This document shows, in pieces, positions 1-5,503 of a DNA stretch of 5,506 nt. The position numbers and the translations under genes were made by a program. Source of the DNA: Salsipaludibacter sp038233055 (GTDB taxonomy: Bacteria; Actinomycetota; Nitriliruptoria; Nitriliruptorales; Nitriliruptoraceae); NCBI GenBank assembly GCA_038233055.1, contig JBBSMS010000190.1:1-5506 (forward strand), written 5' to 3'. Position 1 is the first letter of the stretch. Every line of letters starts with the position of its first letter. The notes under the pieces were generated by a model that saw only the letters and a list, made by a program, of their open reading frames with translations, was not told where the DNA came from and did no database searches.

Positions 1-54
1 CAACGGCTCCATCCACGCCCAGATCTCATCGGTGATCACGTCCCGCTTGGCCAT
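1..54 (-). CDS. IS5-family-like transposase, N-terminal fragment (cut by window edge)
   Basis: The 18 codons visible from an ATG at 54 read MAKRDVITDEIWAWMEPL. The pattern basic start, then TDExW, then a hydrophobic pair and EPL, matches the N-terminus of IS5-family DDE transposases (the helical region before the catalytic domain, typically 'LTDEQWALIEPLLP'). A good ribosome binding site, GGAG at 65-62, sits 7 bases upstream and supports this start. The catalytic DDE part would lie outside the window, so it cannot be said whether the gene is intact. The protein would cut and rejoin the ends of its own element in the cytoplasm. The flanking DNA (1-155) is about 63% G+C by hand count, probably lower than the neighbouring genes. 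The family call rests on a short motif and is moderate. Confidence 0.6.
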   Translation of the reverse strand, partial: MAKRDVITDEIWAWMEPL

Positions 55-61
55 GCCCGTT

Positions 62-65
62 CTCC
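62..65 (-). promoter_or_regulatory. Ribosome binding site of the transposase fragment
   Basis: GGAG in the context CTGGAGAACGGGC precedes the ATG with a 7-base spacer. This site decides that the short frame at the window edge is a genuine gene start and not a chance ORF. Confidence 0.55.
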
Positions 66-155
66 AGATCGACTGGCCTTACCCAAGCCGATGCGCCCAC
101 CGAAAGCCCGGAACCAAGACCATCCGTCAGACAGCACCTAGCGCGAAGGCAGGCG

Positions 156-1835
156 TCAACCGACCCGTCGGACCGTGGCGAGGTCGCTGCCGACCACGGC
201 TGTCACCACATCGCCGTCACAGGTGATCGTGCCGGCCCGGTCGCGGCCGGCCCAGGCCTGCGCTTCCCCACCTTCCGCCCTGGCGGGGGTGGCGTCCGGG
301 AACGCGGCGTCGGCCCAGTCCTGGAGCGCCGGGCACAGGCCAGCGCCCGATCGCCGCGCCGCCACCCGCAGCGCCACGACGGTCTGGCCGTCGACGTCCC
401 ATGCCGCCAGTTCACCACCGGCCCAGTCCTCGACCAGGTCGGTCGCGTCGTCGGGGCCTGCGGACGGATCGTCGCCGGGCGCCTCCAGCAACCACTTCAG
501 GTCGACGGCACCCCAGGTGCTGCGCCGCAGTTCCGTGGCCCCGTCCAACGACGGCGGCGCGACCTTGACCGCCGCCTCCCGATCCTCGTAGCGCTCGGGG
601 AACAGCACCTGCGCGGTGGTGGTCGGGAGGTCGTCGTACATCGCGTCCACGGCTGCCCAGCCCCCGTCGTTGTACTGCGAGCAGACGAACGACAGGCCGG
701 TGTCGTACGGGTACAGCAGTTGCTGCTGCAGCACGTATGGCGCCTCGTCCAGCGCCTGGGTCTCGACCCCGGGGACCGCGAGCGACAGTTGCTCGACCAG
801 GGACAGGTTCGCGCCGGCCCACTGCTGCATCAGCACGGTCGCGTCCCCCTCGACCAGGGCCTGCTGGGCGAGGATGGCGTCGAGGTCGACGTCGTCGTCG
901 AGGTCCGGCAGGCCAAGGGCCTGGTCGGTCAGCGCGTGGTCGAGTTCGTGGGCGACGATGATGCGGTCGGCCGGCGCCAGGTCGCCGGCGGACTCGGCCA
1001 CCAGTTCGCCGCTGTCCGGGTCGTAGAACCCCGCCACCTGCTCGCCCAACAGGTCGAGGTAGGTGGCCCGCAGGTCGATGTCCGGGTCGGCCTGGCCGAG
1101 CGCGACCAGGATCGCCTGGTCGGTGTCGCTGTCCTCGACCGGATAGTCCTCGTCGGTCAGGCCGATGACCCGGTCCGCCAGTTCGTCGTTGGACAGCAGT
1201 TCGAGGTCGATCGGATCGGCGAACTCGAGGTCGCGCAGGTCGGCGACCTGGTCACCGATGGTGCGGATGGCCTCGGCCGGGTCGTCCGGCAGCGGGGTGC
1301 TCTCCAACGACGGTTGGGCGCCGTCGGGTGCGAGGCAGCGGAGCAGGTCCTGGTCGATGCCCCCGCCACCCAGCAGGTCGTCCAGTCCCTCCTCGCCGAA
1401 CAGGTCGCCCAGGCCGCCCTCGCCCAGCAGGTCGTCGAGCGGGTTGCCCGACGGTGACGGGCCGGGGTCGGGGCTGGCGGGGTCCTCGGTCGCGTCCGGC
1501 GTGGACGGGGCCGGGGTGGACGGGGCCGGGGTGGACGGGGCCGGGGTGGACGGGGACGGTGTGGCCGACGGTGCCGCGGTCGGCGCGGGGTCGTCGTCCC
1601 GGGACACCACCCAACCAAGGCCTGCGAGCACCAGGACGGCCACGAGCGCGCCCACGATCCAGGGCGTCCGGGAGCGCTCGTCGTCGGTGCCGCCGGGGTC
1701 GGCCGGTCCGCCGCCGTCCGGTGGCGGGGGAGGGGGCAGGTCGGGCGACTGCCAGCGCGGTCCGCCGCCAGTTGGGGTGGGTGGCGGCGGTGGCGGTGCG
1801 GGCGGTGGCGGAGGTGGTGGGGGCAGGTCGCTCAT
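156..1835 (-). CDS. Membrane-anchored HExxH zinc metallopeptidase-like protein, proline-rich N-terminus
   Basis: A 559-residue protein. Residues 1-58 are a cytoplasmic Pro/Gly-rich head with runs of six to eight prolines. Residues 59-77 form one membrane helix, followed by a Ser/Thr/Pro stalk (about 84-130) with a repeated STPAP unit. Three 9-residue repeats of the form LxDLLGExG occupy 133-159. The ectodomain has GFYDPDSGEL (269-278), the zinc motif HELDH (296-300) and EGDA with Glu329 as probable third ligand, as in gluzincins. It then has GGWAAVDAMY (391-400) and LPTTTAQVLFPERY (403-416), both recalled from an uncharacterised actinobacterial/Chloroflexi HExxH family. The C-terminal part (about 465-559) has paired cysteines C501 and C539; C167 and C385 could form another disulfide. 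Its role is probably proteolysis outside the membrane; the substrate is unknown. It lies 90 bases after the VanW-family gene and is probably cotranscribed. The start is ATG at 1835, with GGAGG 12 bases upstream, a rather long spacing. The peptidase fold is likely; activity is unproven. Confidence 0.85.
   Translation of the reverse strand: MSDLPPPPPPPPAPPPPPPTPTGGGPRWQSPDLPPPPPPDGGGPADPGGTDDERSRTPWIVGALVAVLVLAGLGWVVSRDDDPAPTAAPSATPSPSTPAPSTPAPSTPAPSTPDATEDPASPDPGPSPSGNPLDDLLGEGGLGDLFGEEGLDDLLGGGGIDQDLLRCLAPDGAQPSLESTPLPDDPAEAIRTIGDQVADLRDLEFADPIDLELLSNDELADRVIGLTDEDYPVEDSDTDQAILVALGQADPDIDLRATYLDLLGEQVAGFYDPDSGELVAESAGDLAPADRIIVAHELDHALTDQALGLPDLDDDVDLDAILAQQALVEGDATVLMQQWAGANLSLVEQLSLAVPGVETQALDEAPYVLQQQLLYPYDTGLSFVCSQYNDGGWAAVDAMYDDLPTTTAQVLFPERYEDREAAVKVAPPSLDGATELRRSTWGAVDLKWLLEAPGDDPSAGPDDATDLVEDWAGGELAAWDVDGQTVVALRVAARRSGAGLCPALQDWADAAFPDATPARAEGGEAQAWAGRDRAGTITCDGDVVTAVVGSDLATVRRVG
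1359..1439 (-). repeat. Three tandem 9-residue LxDLLGExG repeats in the metallopeptidase gene
   Basis: Residues 133-159 read as three consecutive units: LDDLLGEGG, LGDLFGEEG and LDDLLGGGG. At DNA level these are about 27-base units, most visible on the + strand as CAGGTCG recurring at 1374, 1401 and 1428. The units alternate acidic and leucine-rich positions with glycine breaks. They sit between the Ser/Thr/Pro stalk and the folded domain, so they could be a short binding or self-association motif. This role is inferred. Confidence 0.8.
1501..1560 (+). repeat. 15-base tandem repeat, four copies, G-quadruplex-capable
   Basis: GTGGACGGGGCCGGG occurs perfectly at 1501-1515, 1516-1530 and 1531-1545, and with two changes at 1546-1560. 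On the minus strand it encodes the STPAP repeats of the metallopeptidase stalk. The + strand, which is the template strand for this gene, carries seven GGGG runs (1507, 1513, 1522, 1528, 1537, 1543 and 1552) separated by 2 or 5 bases. This meets the usual G-quadruplex pattern. Copy number is likely to vary between strains by slippage, which would change stalk length in 5-residue steps without breaking the frame. Confidence 0.9.
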
Positions 1836-1847
1836 CGTCGGCAGTGG

Positions 1848-1852
1848 CCTCC
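1848..1852 (-). promoter_or_regulatory. Probable ribosome binding site of the metallopeptidase gene
   Basis: GGAGG lies 12 bases before the ATG at 1835. It is the best Shine-Dalgarno match in the 90-base gap, but the spacing is longer than the usual 5-9 bases. No ATG, GTG or TTG lies at a better distance in the same frame. Initiation may therefore be weak or coupled to translation of the upstream VanW-family gene. Confidence 0.4.
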
Positions 1853-1900
1853 GTGCGGGTGGTCGGGTCCGTGGGGCCCGGGTCGGACGCCGCGGCGTGC

Positions 1901-1918
1901 GGGACGGTTGCCGGTCCC
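1901..1918 (-). other. Small intercistronic stem-loop after the VanW-family stop codon
   Basis: Read on the minus strand, GGGACCGGCAACCGTCCC folds as a 7-base-pair stem with one bulged C and a CAA loop. It starts 7 bases after the TGA at 1928-1926. No T-run follows, so it is more likely an mRNA stability or processing element, or a weak attenuator, than a full terminator. A perfect 12-base palindrome, ACGCCGCGGCGT (1887-1898), lies just downstream. Neither is proven functional, and GC-rich DNA produces such structures by chance. Confidence 0.3.
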
Positions 1919-1925
1919 TCGACGG

Positions 1926-4064
1926 TCACCTCGCCCCGGTCTCGATGATGGTCGGCTTGGGGCTGTACGCCCAGCTGAACTCCTCACGACCGGGGTTGTT
2001 CCCGCCGCGGATGATCCGTTCGTAGTCGACGGTGAATCCCTCGCCACCGGTCTGGACCGTGCGGGTCTGGCCGGCGGGGATCTCCTCGGTGGTCCGGCGG
2101 ACGACCTCGAAGTCCTCGTAGTCGTGCGGTTCGCCCATCCGTGCCGTGACCTTGCGGCCGTCGTCCTGGCCGAAGATCGACACGGTGATCGAGGTGCTGC
2201 TGTAGGAGGTCTCGACGACCAGTGCTCCCTGGGTGTCGTTGAGGATGTGGATGTCGAGCCCGCCGGAGTAGCTGAAGGTGGCCTCGCGGGCCAGCGGGTA
2301 GCGGTCGATCGGCAGGCTGTGGGGCTTCCAGGACAGGACGTCGATGCCGGCGAAGAAGGCGGCGTTGTAGAAGGTGGTCGCCAGCTGGGACACGCCACCG
2401 CCGATGTCGTCGTCGATGATCTCGCCCTCCTGGATGGCCCCGGCCGGCTTGAAGCCCTTCTCCTCGTTGCGGTCGCCGACGTCCCGGTTGACCGAGAAGT
2501 CGTCGCCCGGTGGTAGGACCTCGCCGGCGATCAGGTCGGCCAGCAGGTGGATGTTGAAGACCCGGTTGCCGCCGGCCTCGTGGTAGGTGGTGAAGGTGCC
2601 CAGCAGCGCGTCGGGGCGGGCGTCGCGTGCCTCTGCGTTGCTGACGGAGGGGTTGACCACGTCAAGGTCGAACTTGCCGCGGTGTTCGCCGGCGTCGAAC
2701 AACGACACCAGCAGGTCGGCGGCGACGTCCGGGTTGAACTCCCGCCCGGTGCGGCCCTCGATGACGTCCACCCGCGCGGGGCTGGGATCGAAGGTCGCGG
2801 AGCCCTTCTCGTCGAAGGTCCGGTCGCCGTTCACGACCTTGTAGCTGGCGGACTTGGGGGACACCGCGAAGCGGTCGCCGCGGCCGTCGGTCAGGACCTC
2901 GCGGATGCCGTCACGGTCCAAGGTGACGCCGTAGCCGTCGTCGGTGTCCACGATCGACAGCGCGGGTGCGACCTCTGAGGGGTCGATGGTCAGCGAGTCG
3001 TCCCCGGTCACGAGTACGTAGGGGTCGGCCAGCACGGCAGTGGCACGAACGACCGTGGCCTCGACGTTGGCGGGGTCGACCAGGGGCTCCAGGGTCTCCA
3101 CCGGGATCGTCAGGTCGCCGTCCTCGCCGGTGCCCAGCAGCCTGACCAGCTCGGCACGGACGCTGTCGACCTCGGTATCGGCGCCCGGCCGGGGCGCCTC
3201 GGAGTCGACCTCCAACGTCTCCGGGTCGATGGTGACCGAGCCGGCGGTGGCGGGGAGGTCGATGTCCTCGTCGATCGCGGCCAGGAAGTCGTCGACGTCA
3301 CCATCGACGGACACGCCCTCGAGGTCGAAGGTCCACGCGGTCTGGCCGCGGGACGCCTCGACGTGGGTGACGAAGGACCCGAACGGACCGTCCCTGCCGG
3401 CTGACAGCGCGCGGTCGACGGTCGTGGTCACGTCCGCTGCGTAGCCATCCTCGCCCAGTTGGTAGTCGTACTGCACGTCGCCTGCCGTGACGGTGACGGT
3501 GGCCTGTCGGCGGGTCGCGACGATGTCGTCCAGGCGTGACGTGATCTCGTCCCCGGTCATGCCGCTGGCGTCGAAGCCCTCGACGGTGACCCCCGGCATC
3601 GCCTCACCGGCCCGCTCGGCGAACAACCAGCCGACCCAGGCCGCGAACACCAACAGCACGACCAGCGGGACGGCCGCCAGGCGCCAGCCCCAGCGGGGTT
3701 CGTCGTCGCGGGCGTGGTCGACCACCACGTCGTCGGACGGGGGGACGCCAGCCGACGCCCGATCACCGACGACCGTCGGCCCGGCCGGGGCGCCAGCGGC
3801 CGGAACCCGGTCGATCACCGTCGTGGCATCCGGATCGGTGCGCCCGGATGCGGCCAGGGGGCGCGTCGTGTCGTCGTGCGGCACCGCGTCCCCGCTGTCG
3901 ACCGCGTCGTCGGTCGGACCGGCGTCGCGCGGGCGCGTGGTGTCGCGCGGGCGCGTGGTCGTGGCCCCTGCCGACGTGGACCGACCGTCGAACAACGGCG
4001 GGGTGTCCGGTGCCACGTCACGGGTGGCATCGCCGGTGGCGTTGGGGTCGTCGTCGTCGTGCAC
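1926..4064 (-). CDS. VanW-family membrane-anchored protein with peptidoglycan-binding-like and G5-like domains
   Basis: A 712-residue protein from a GTG start. I chose this start because GAGGG lies 6 bases upstream; the frame stays open to 4196, but that part looks non-coding. Residues 1-127 are a Thr/Asp/Pro-rich disordered cytoplasmic tail with a duplicated TTRPRD. A membrane helix spans about 128-148. PGVTVEGFDASGMTGDEI (157-174) is the typical opening of VanW-type ectodomains. Regions of PG_binding_4 type cover roughly 180-300 and 370-475. The VanW domain (about 487-630) shows NIHLLADLI, PPGDDFSVN, the signature GGGVSQLATTFYNAA (555-569), and HSLPIDRYPLAREATFSY. Residues about 655-710 resemble a G5 domain (IPAGQTRTVQTGGEGFTVDYER). 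VanW proteins are named from an accessory gene of some vanB glycopeptide-resistance clusters. Their biochemical activity is not established, and nothing here indicates resistance. It probably binds the cell wall from the membrane. The metallopeptidase gene follows 90 bases downstream. Confidence 0.93.
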   Translation of the reverse strand: MHDDDDPNATGDATRDVAPDTPPLFDGRSTSAGATTTRPRDTTRPRDAGPTDDAVDSGDAVPHDDTTRPLAASGRTDPDATTVIDRVPAAGAPAGPTVVGDRASAGVPPSDDVVVDHARDDEPRWGWRLAAVPLVVLLVFAAWVGWLFAERAGEAMPGVTVEGFDASGMTGDEITSRLDDIVATRRQATVTVTAGDVQYDYQLGEDGYAADVTTTVDRALSAGRDGPFGSFVTHVEASRGQTAWTFDLEGVSVDGDVDDFLAAIDEDIDLPATAGSVTIDPETLEVDSEAPRPGADTEVDSVRAELVRLLGTGEDGDLTIPVETLEPLVDPANVEATVVRATAVLADPYVLVTGDDSLTIDPSEVAPALSIVDTDDGYGVTLDRDGIREVLTDGRGDRFAVSPKSASYKVVNGDRTFDEKGSATFDPSPARVDVIEGRTGREFNPDVAADLLVSLFDAGEHRGKFDLDVVNPSVSNAEARDARPDALLGTFTTYHEAGGNRVFNIHLLADLIAGEVLPPGDDFSVNRDVGDRNEEKGFKPAGAIQEGEIIDDDIGGGVSQLATTFYNAAFFAGIDVLSWKPHSLPIDRYPLAREATFSYSGGLDIHILNDTQGALVVETSYSSTSITVSIFGQDDGRKVTARMGEPHDYEDFEVVRRTTEEIPAGQTRTVQTGGEGFTVDYERIIRGGNNPGREEFSWAYSPKPTIIETGAR
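3924..3959 (-). repeat. Perfect 18-base tandem duplication in the VanW-family cytoplasmic tail
   Basis: On the + strand GTCGCGCGGGCGCGTGGT occurs at 3924-3941 and again at 3942-3959 without a mismatch. It encodes TTRPRD twice (residues 36-47), and a related DTTRPL occurs at residues 65-70. Perfect identity suggests a recent duplication. The units are in frame, so the copy number can change without destroying the protein. Confidence 0.85.
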
Positions 4065-4070
4065 GCACGT

Positions 4071-4075
4071 CCCTC
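4071..4075 (-). promoter_or_regulatory. Ribosome binding site fixing the GTG start of the VanW-family gene
   Basis: GAGGG followed by a 6-base spacer (ACGTGC) precedes the GTG at 4064. The frame stays open upstream to 4196. The translation there is Arg/Cys/Pro/His-rich and unlike the Asp/Thr-rich tail, so the shorter start is preferred. Confidence 0.6.
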
Positions 4076-4148
4076 GGGGCAGTGGGCGGGGGCAGGGCTG
4101 GCGGGGATGCGACCAGTGTGTGCGGTCTCGAACCCGCGAGCGCCTCCG

Positions 4149-4154
4149 ATCGTA
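4149..4154 (-). promoter_or_regulatory. Possible -10 element (TACGAT) of the VanW-family/metallopeptidase operon
   Basis: TACGAT on the minus strand fits the actinobacterial housekeeping -10 pattern TAnnnT. Transcription would begin near 4142 and leave a leader of about 78 bases before the GTG at 4064. The region 16-18 bases upstream (GTGGGTGA) is a poor -35 match, which is common in actinobacteria but leaves the call weak. It lies in the only sizeable gap between the LCP gene and the VanW-family gene, just after a candidate terminator. Confidence 0.35.
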
Positions 4155-4184
4155 GCGGACGCCCTCCCCGTCACCCACGCTGGA

Positions 4185-4214
4185 ACACTCCCGCAACGGG
4201 CGGTGCGAGGGTGT
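4185..4214 (-). terminator. Candidate hairpin terminator of the LCP-family gene
   Basis: Arms at 4214-4204 (ACACCCTCGCA in RNA sense) and 4195-4185 (TGCGGGAGTGT) form an 11-position stem with one C-A mismatch and one G-U pair around an 8-base loop. The stem starts at the last base of the LCP stop codon. Only a short TT follows, so it lacks a classical U-tract, as many terminators in high-GC actinobacteria do. A second hairpin (4240-4217) immediately precedes it. The placement between a gene end and a promoter-like site supports a terminator role. Confidence 0.45.
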
Positions 4215-5503
4215 CAGCCGACGTCGGTCGCGACGTCGGCGGGGTCGAGGTCGCTGCCGAGCACCAGTACGGCCTGCGTGCCACCCACGGTCCGTCCGTC
4301 CACCTCACCACTGTCGTCGATGGTCGCCGTGACCGGCAGGTCCGCGGTGAGCCGCTGGGCCGTCGCCTGTCCGTCGGGTCCCACCACGATCGTGGTCGTG
4401 GCGGTCGCCTCGGCGTTGCCGACCTCGGTGATCACGTAACCCAGGCCGGCAAGGGCGTCCGCCGTGGCTCGGGCGCCGCCGGTCAGCGAGCCACCGTTGA
4501 GCACGGTGACGGCGACCTGGTCCCGACTCGGCAACTCGATCGGCTCCTCCTCGGGGCCCGCATCGACCCCGCCGGTGTCCTGCCGCAGGGGTTCGAACAC
4601 TTCCTCGGCCGCGACCAGGTCCGGTTCCAGGACCGCGGCCCCGTTGATGCGTGCGGGGGTGCCCGGGACGGTCGCGGTGTCCAGGTCACCGGACGCCATG
4701 GCGCGAGCGCCGAACCCCAGCCGCGCGAGCGCGACGATGCCCAGGTCCATGTCGGCGCGGAGTGCCGCGCCGACAGCACCGGTGGTGCGCCAGGCGCGGA
4801 CCGGGTTGGCCAGCGTCTCGGGCGTGGCGACCGCGCTGGCGAGGGCGGCGATGAACTGCTGTTGGCGCCGGATGCGCTCGAGGTCGTTGTCGAGCTTGCG
4901 GGTGCGCACGTACCCCAGGGCCGTGGTCCCGTCCATCACCTGGCAGCCCGGTTGGAGGTCGATGCCGGCCAGGGGATCGTCCAGCGGCTTCTCGACGCAG
5001 ATCTCGACCCCGCCGACCGCGTCGACCAGTTCCTGGAACCCACCGAAGTCGACGTCGATGTAGTGGTGGACGGGCAGATCACCCAGGGACTCGACGGTGT
5101 CGACGAGGCACCCCGGTCCGTCGATGCCCAGCGTCGCGTTGATGCGGCCCTGGCTGCCGTCGCAGCGGGTCACCCACAGGTCCCGGGGGAACGAGGTCAG
5201 GCTGGGTCGGCTGCCGGCCACCGACAGGACCATGATCGAGTCCGTGCGGGCGCCCTCGGCGTTGCCGGTCGTGAGTTGGGTCCGTTGCTCCGGGGTGAGG
5301 TTGGCGCGCGAGTCCGAGCCCACGACCGCGACGTTCACCCGTGACCCGGTGCGGTCGCTGCGCCCGGGGACGTCGATGCGCTCGATGGACGAGGTCAGGT
5401 GCCACGCGAGCGCGGCCCCGTACGCGGCCAGCACGACCACCGGCACCAGCACGACCAACAGGAGCCGACGCCACGCGCGCCCGCGCGACCGGGTGCGGGG
5501 CAC
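4214..5503 (-). CDS. LytR-CpsA-Psr (LCP) family cell-wall glycopolymer ligase with LytR_C domain
   Basis: Residues 1-13 are Arg-rich and cytoplasmic, 14-34 form one membrane helix, and the rest is outside. The LCP domain (about 55-300) carries the family's charged residues: GSDSR (62-66), RTDS (86-89), FPRD (105-108), and YVRTRK...ERIRRQQQ (198-216). These are the Asp/Arg positions that bind the pyrophosphate of the polyprenyl-linked donor. Cysteines 114/132 and 169/187 are spaced as two likely disulfides. A LytR_C domain (about 328-417) begins with VAVTVLNGGSLTGGA. The family transfers polyprenyl-linked wall polymers such as teichoic acid-like, arabinogalactan or capsule chains onto peptidoglycan; older databases call them transcriptional attenuators. 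The GTG at 5503 gives a sensible N-terminus, but only CAG precedes it in the window. No ribosome binding site can be seen, and the true start may lie further upstream. The natural acceptor and polymer cannot be told from sequence. Confidence 0.93.
   Translation of the reverse strand: MPRTRSRGRAWRRLLLVVLVPVVVLAAYGAALAWHLTSSIERIDVPGRSDRTGSRVNVAVVGSDSRANLTPEQRTQLTTGNAEGARTDSIMVLSVAGSRPSLTSFPRDLWVTRCDGSQGRINATLGIDGPGCLVDTVESLGDLPVHHYIDVDFGGFQELVDAVGGVEICVEKPLDDPLAGIDLQPGCQVMDGTTALGYVRTRKLDNDLERIRRQQQFIAALASAVATPETLANPVRAWRTTGAVGAALRADMDLGIVALARLGFGARAMASGDLDTATVPGTPARINGAAVLEPDLVAAEEVFEPLRQDTGGVDAGPEEEPIELPSRDQVAVTVLNGGSLTGGARATADALAGLGYVITEVGNAEATATTTIVVGPDGQATAQRLTADLPVTATIDDSGEVDGRTVGGTQAVLVLGSDLDPADVATDVG
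4217..4240 (-). repeat. Perfect 9-base inverted repeat at the LCP gene end
   Basis: GCCGACGTC (4217-4225) and GACGTCGGC (4232-4240) are exact reverse complements around a 6-base loop. In the gene they encode the last eight residues (ADVATDVG), directly before the TGA. In RNA it would form a strong hairpin immediately upstream of the candidate terminator stem. It may assist termination or protect the mRNA 3' end. Alternatively it may be a side effect of the repeated Asp-Val codons. Confidence 0.5.

Larger units (their letters stand above)
1..138 (-). mobile_element. Left part of an IS5-like insertion sequence; outer end probably near 138
   Basis: This is the transposase start plus about 84 bases upstream of it, the size expected for the end of a short insertion sequence. 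Read on the minus strand, a plausible terminus begins GGTGCTGTCTGACGG at 138, directly after a CTAG (138-141). IS5-group elements often choose targets centred on TA, so the TA at 139-140 could be part of a target duplication. The partner terminal repeat is outside the window, so the boundary is inferred. The element would lie about 17 bases beyond the metallopeptidase stop codon, and any terminator of that gene may have been displaced or lost. Confidence 0.45.

Noticed and set aside
131..159. TTGACG at the end of the metallopeptidase gene as a -35 box for the transposase, with TGCTGT 17 bases on
   Set aside because: TGCTGT is a poor -10 match and TTGACG includes the gene's stop codon. A composite promoter across the element end is possible but not supported.
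720..2025. Open frames of 245 and 286 codons on the + strand opposite the metallopeptidase gene
   Set aside because: They have low-complexity Ser/Gly/Arg or Val/Gln-rich translations and no domain. The minus-strand frame carries clear conserved motifs.
1926..4064. Glycopeptide-resistance (vanB-type) cluster
   Set aside because: VanW-family domains are widespread outside resistance clusters. No ligase, dehydrogenase, dipeptidase or two-component genes are present in the window.
4065..4196. Upstream extension of the VanW-family gene to 4196
   Set aside because: The added residues are Arg/His/Cys-rich and unlike the acidic tail. The GTG at 4064 has a well-placed ribosome binding site, and the extension would cover the promoter-like and terminator-like sites.
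4181..4214. GGAAC on the + strand as an extracytoplasmic-function sigma factor -35 site
   Set aside because: It points towards the antisense strand of the LCP gene, where no + strand gene exists, and no matching -10 is visible.
3848..5344. A 498-codon open frame on the + strand, antisense to the LCP gene and part of the VanW-family gene
   Set aside because: It spans two well-supported genes and the gap between them. Its translation is Arg/Gly/Ala-rich without recognisable motifs. Long antisense frames are expected in high-GC DNA.
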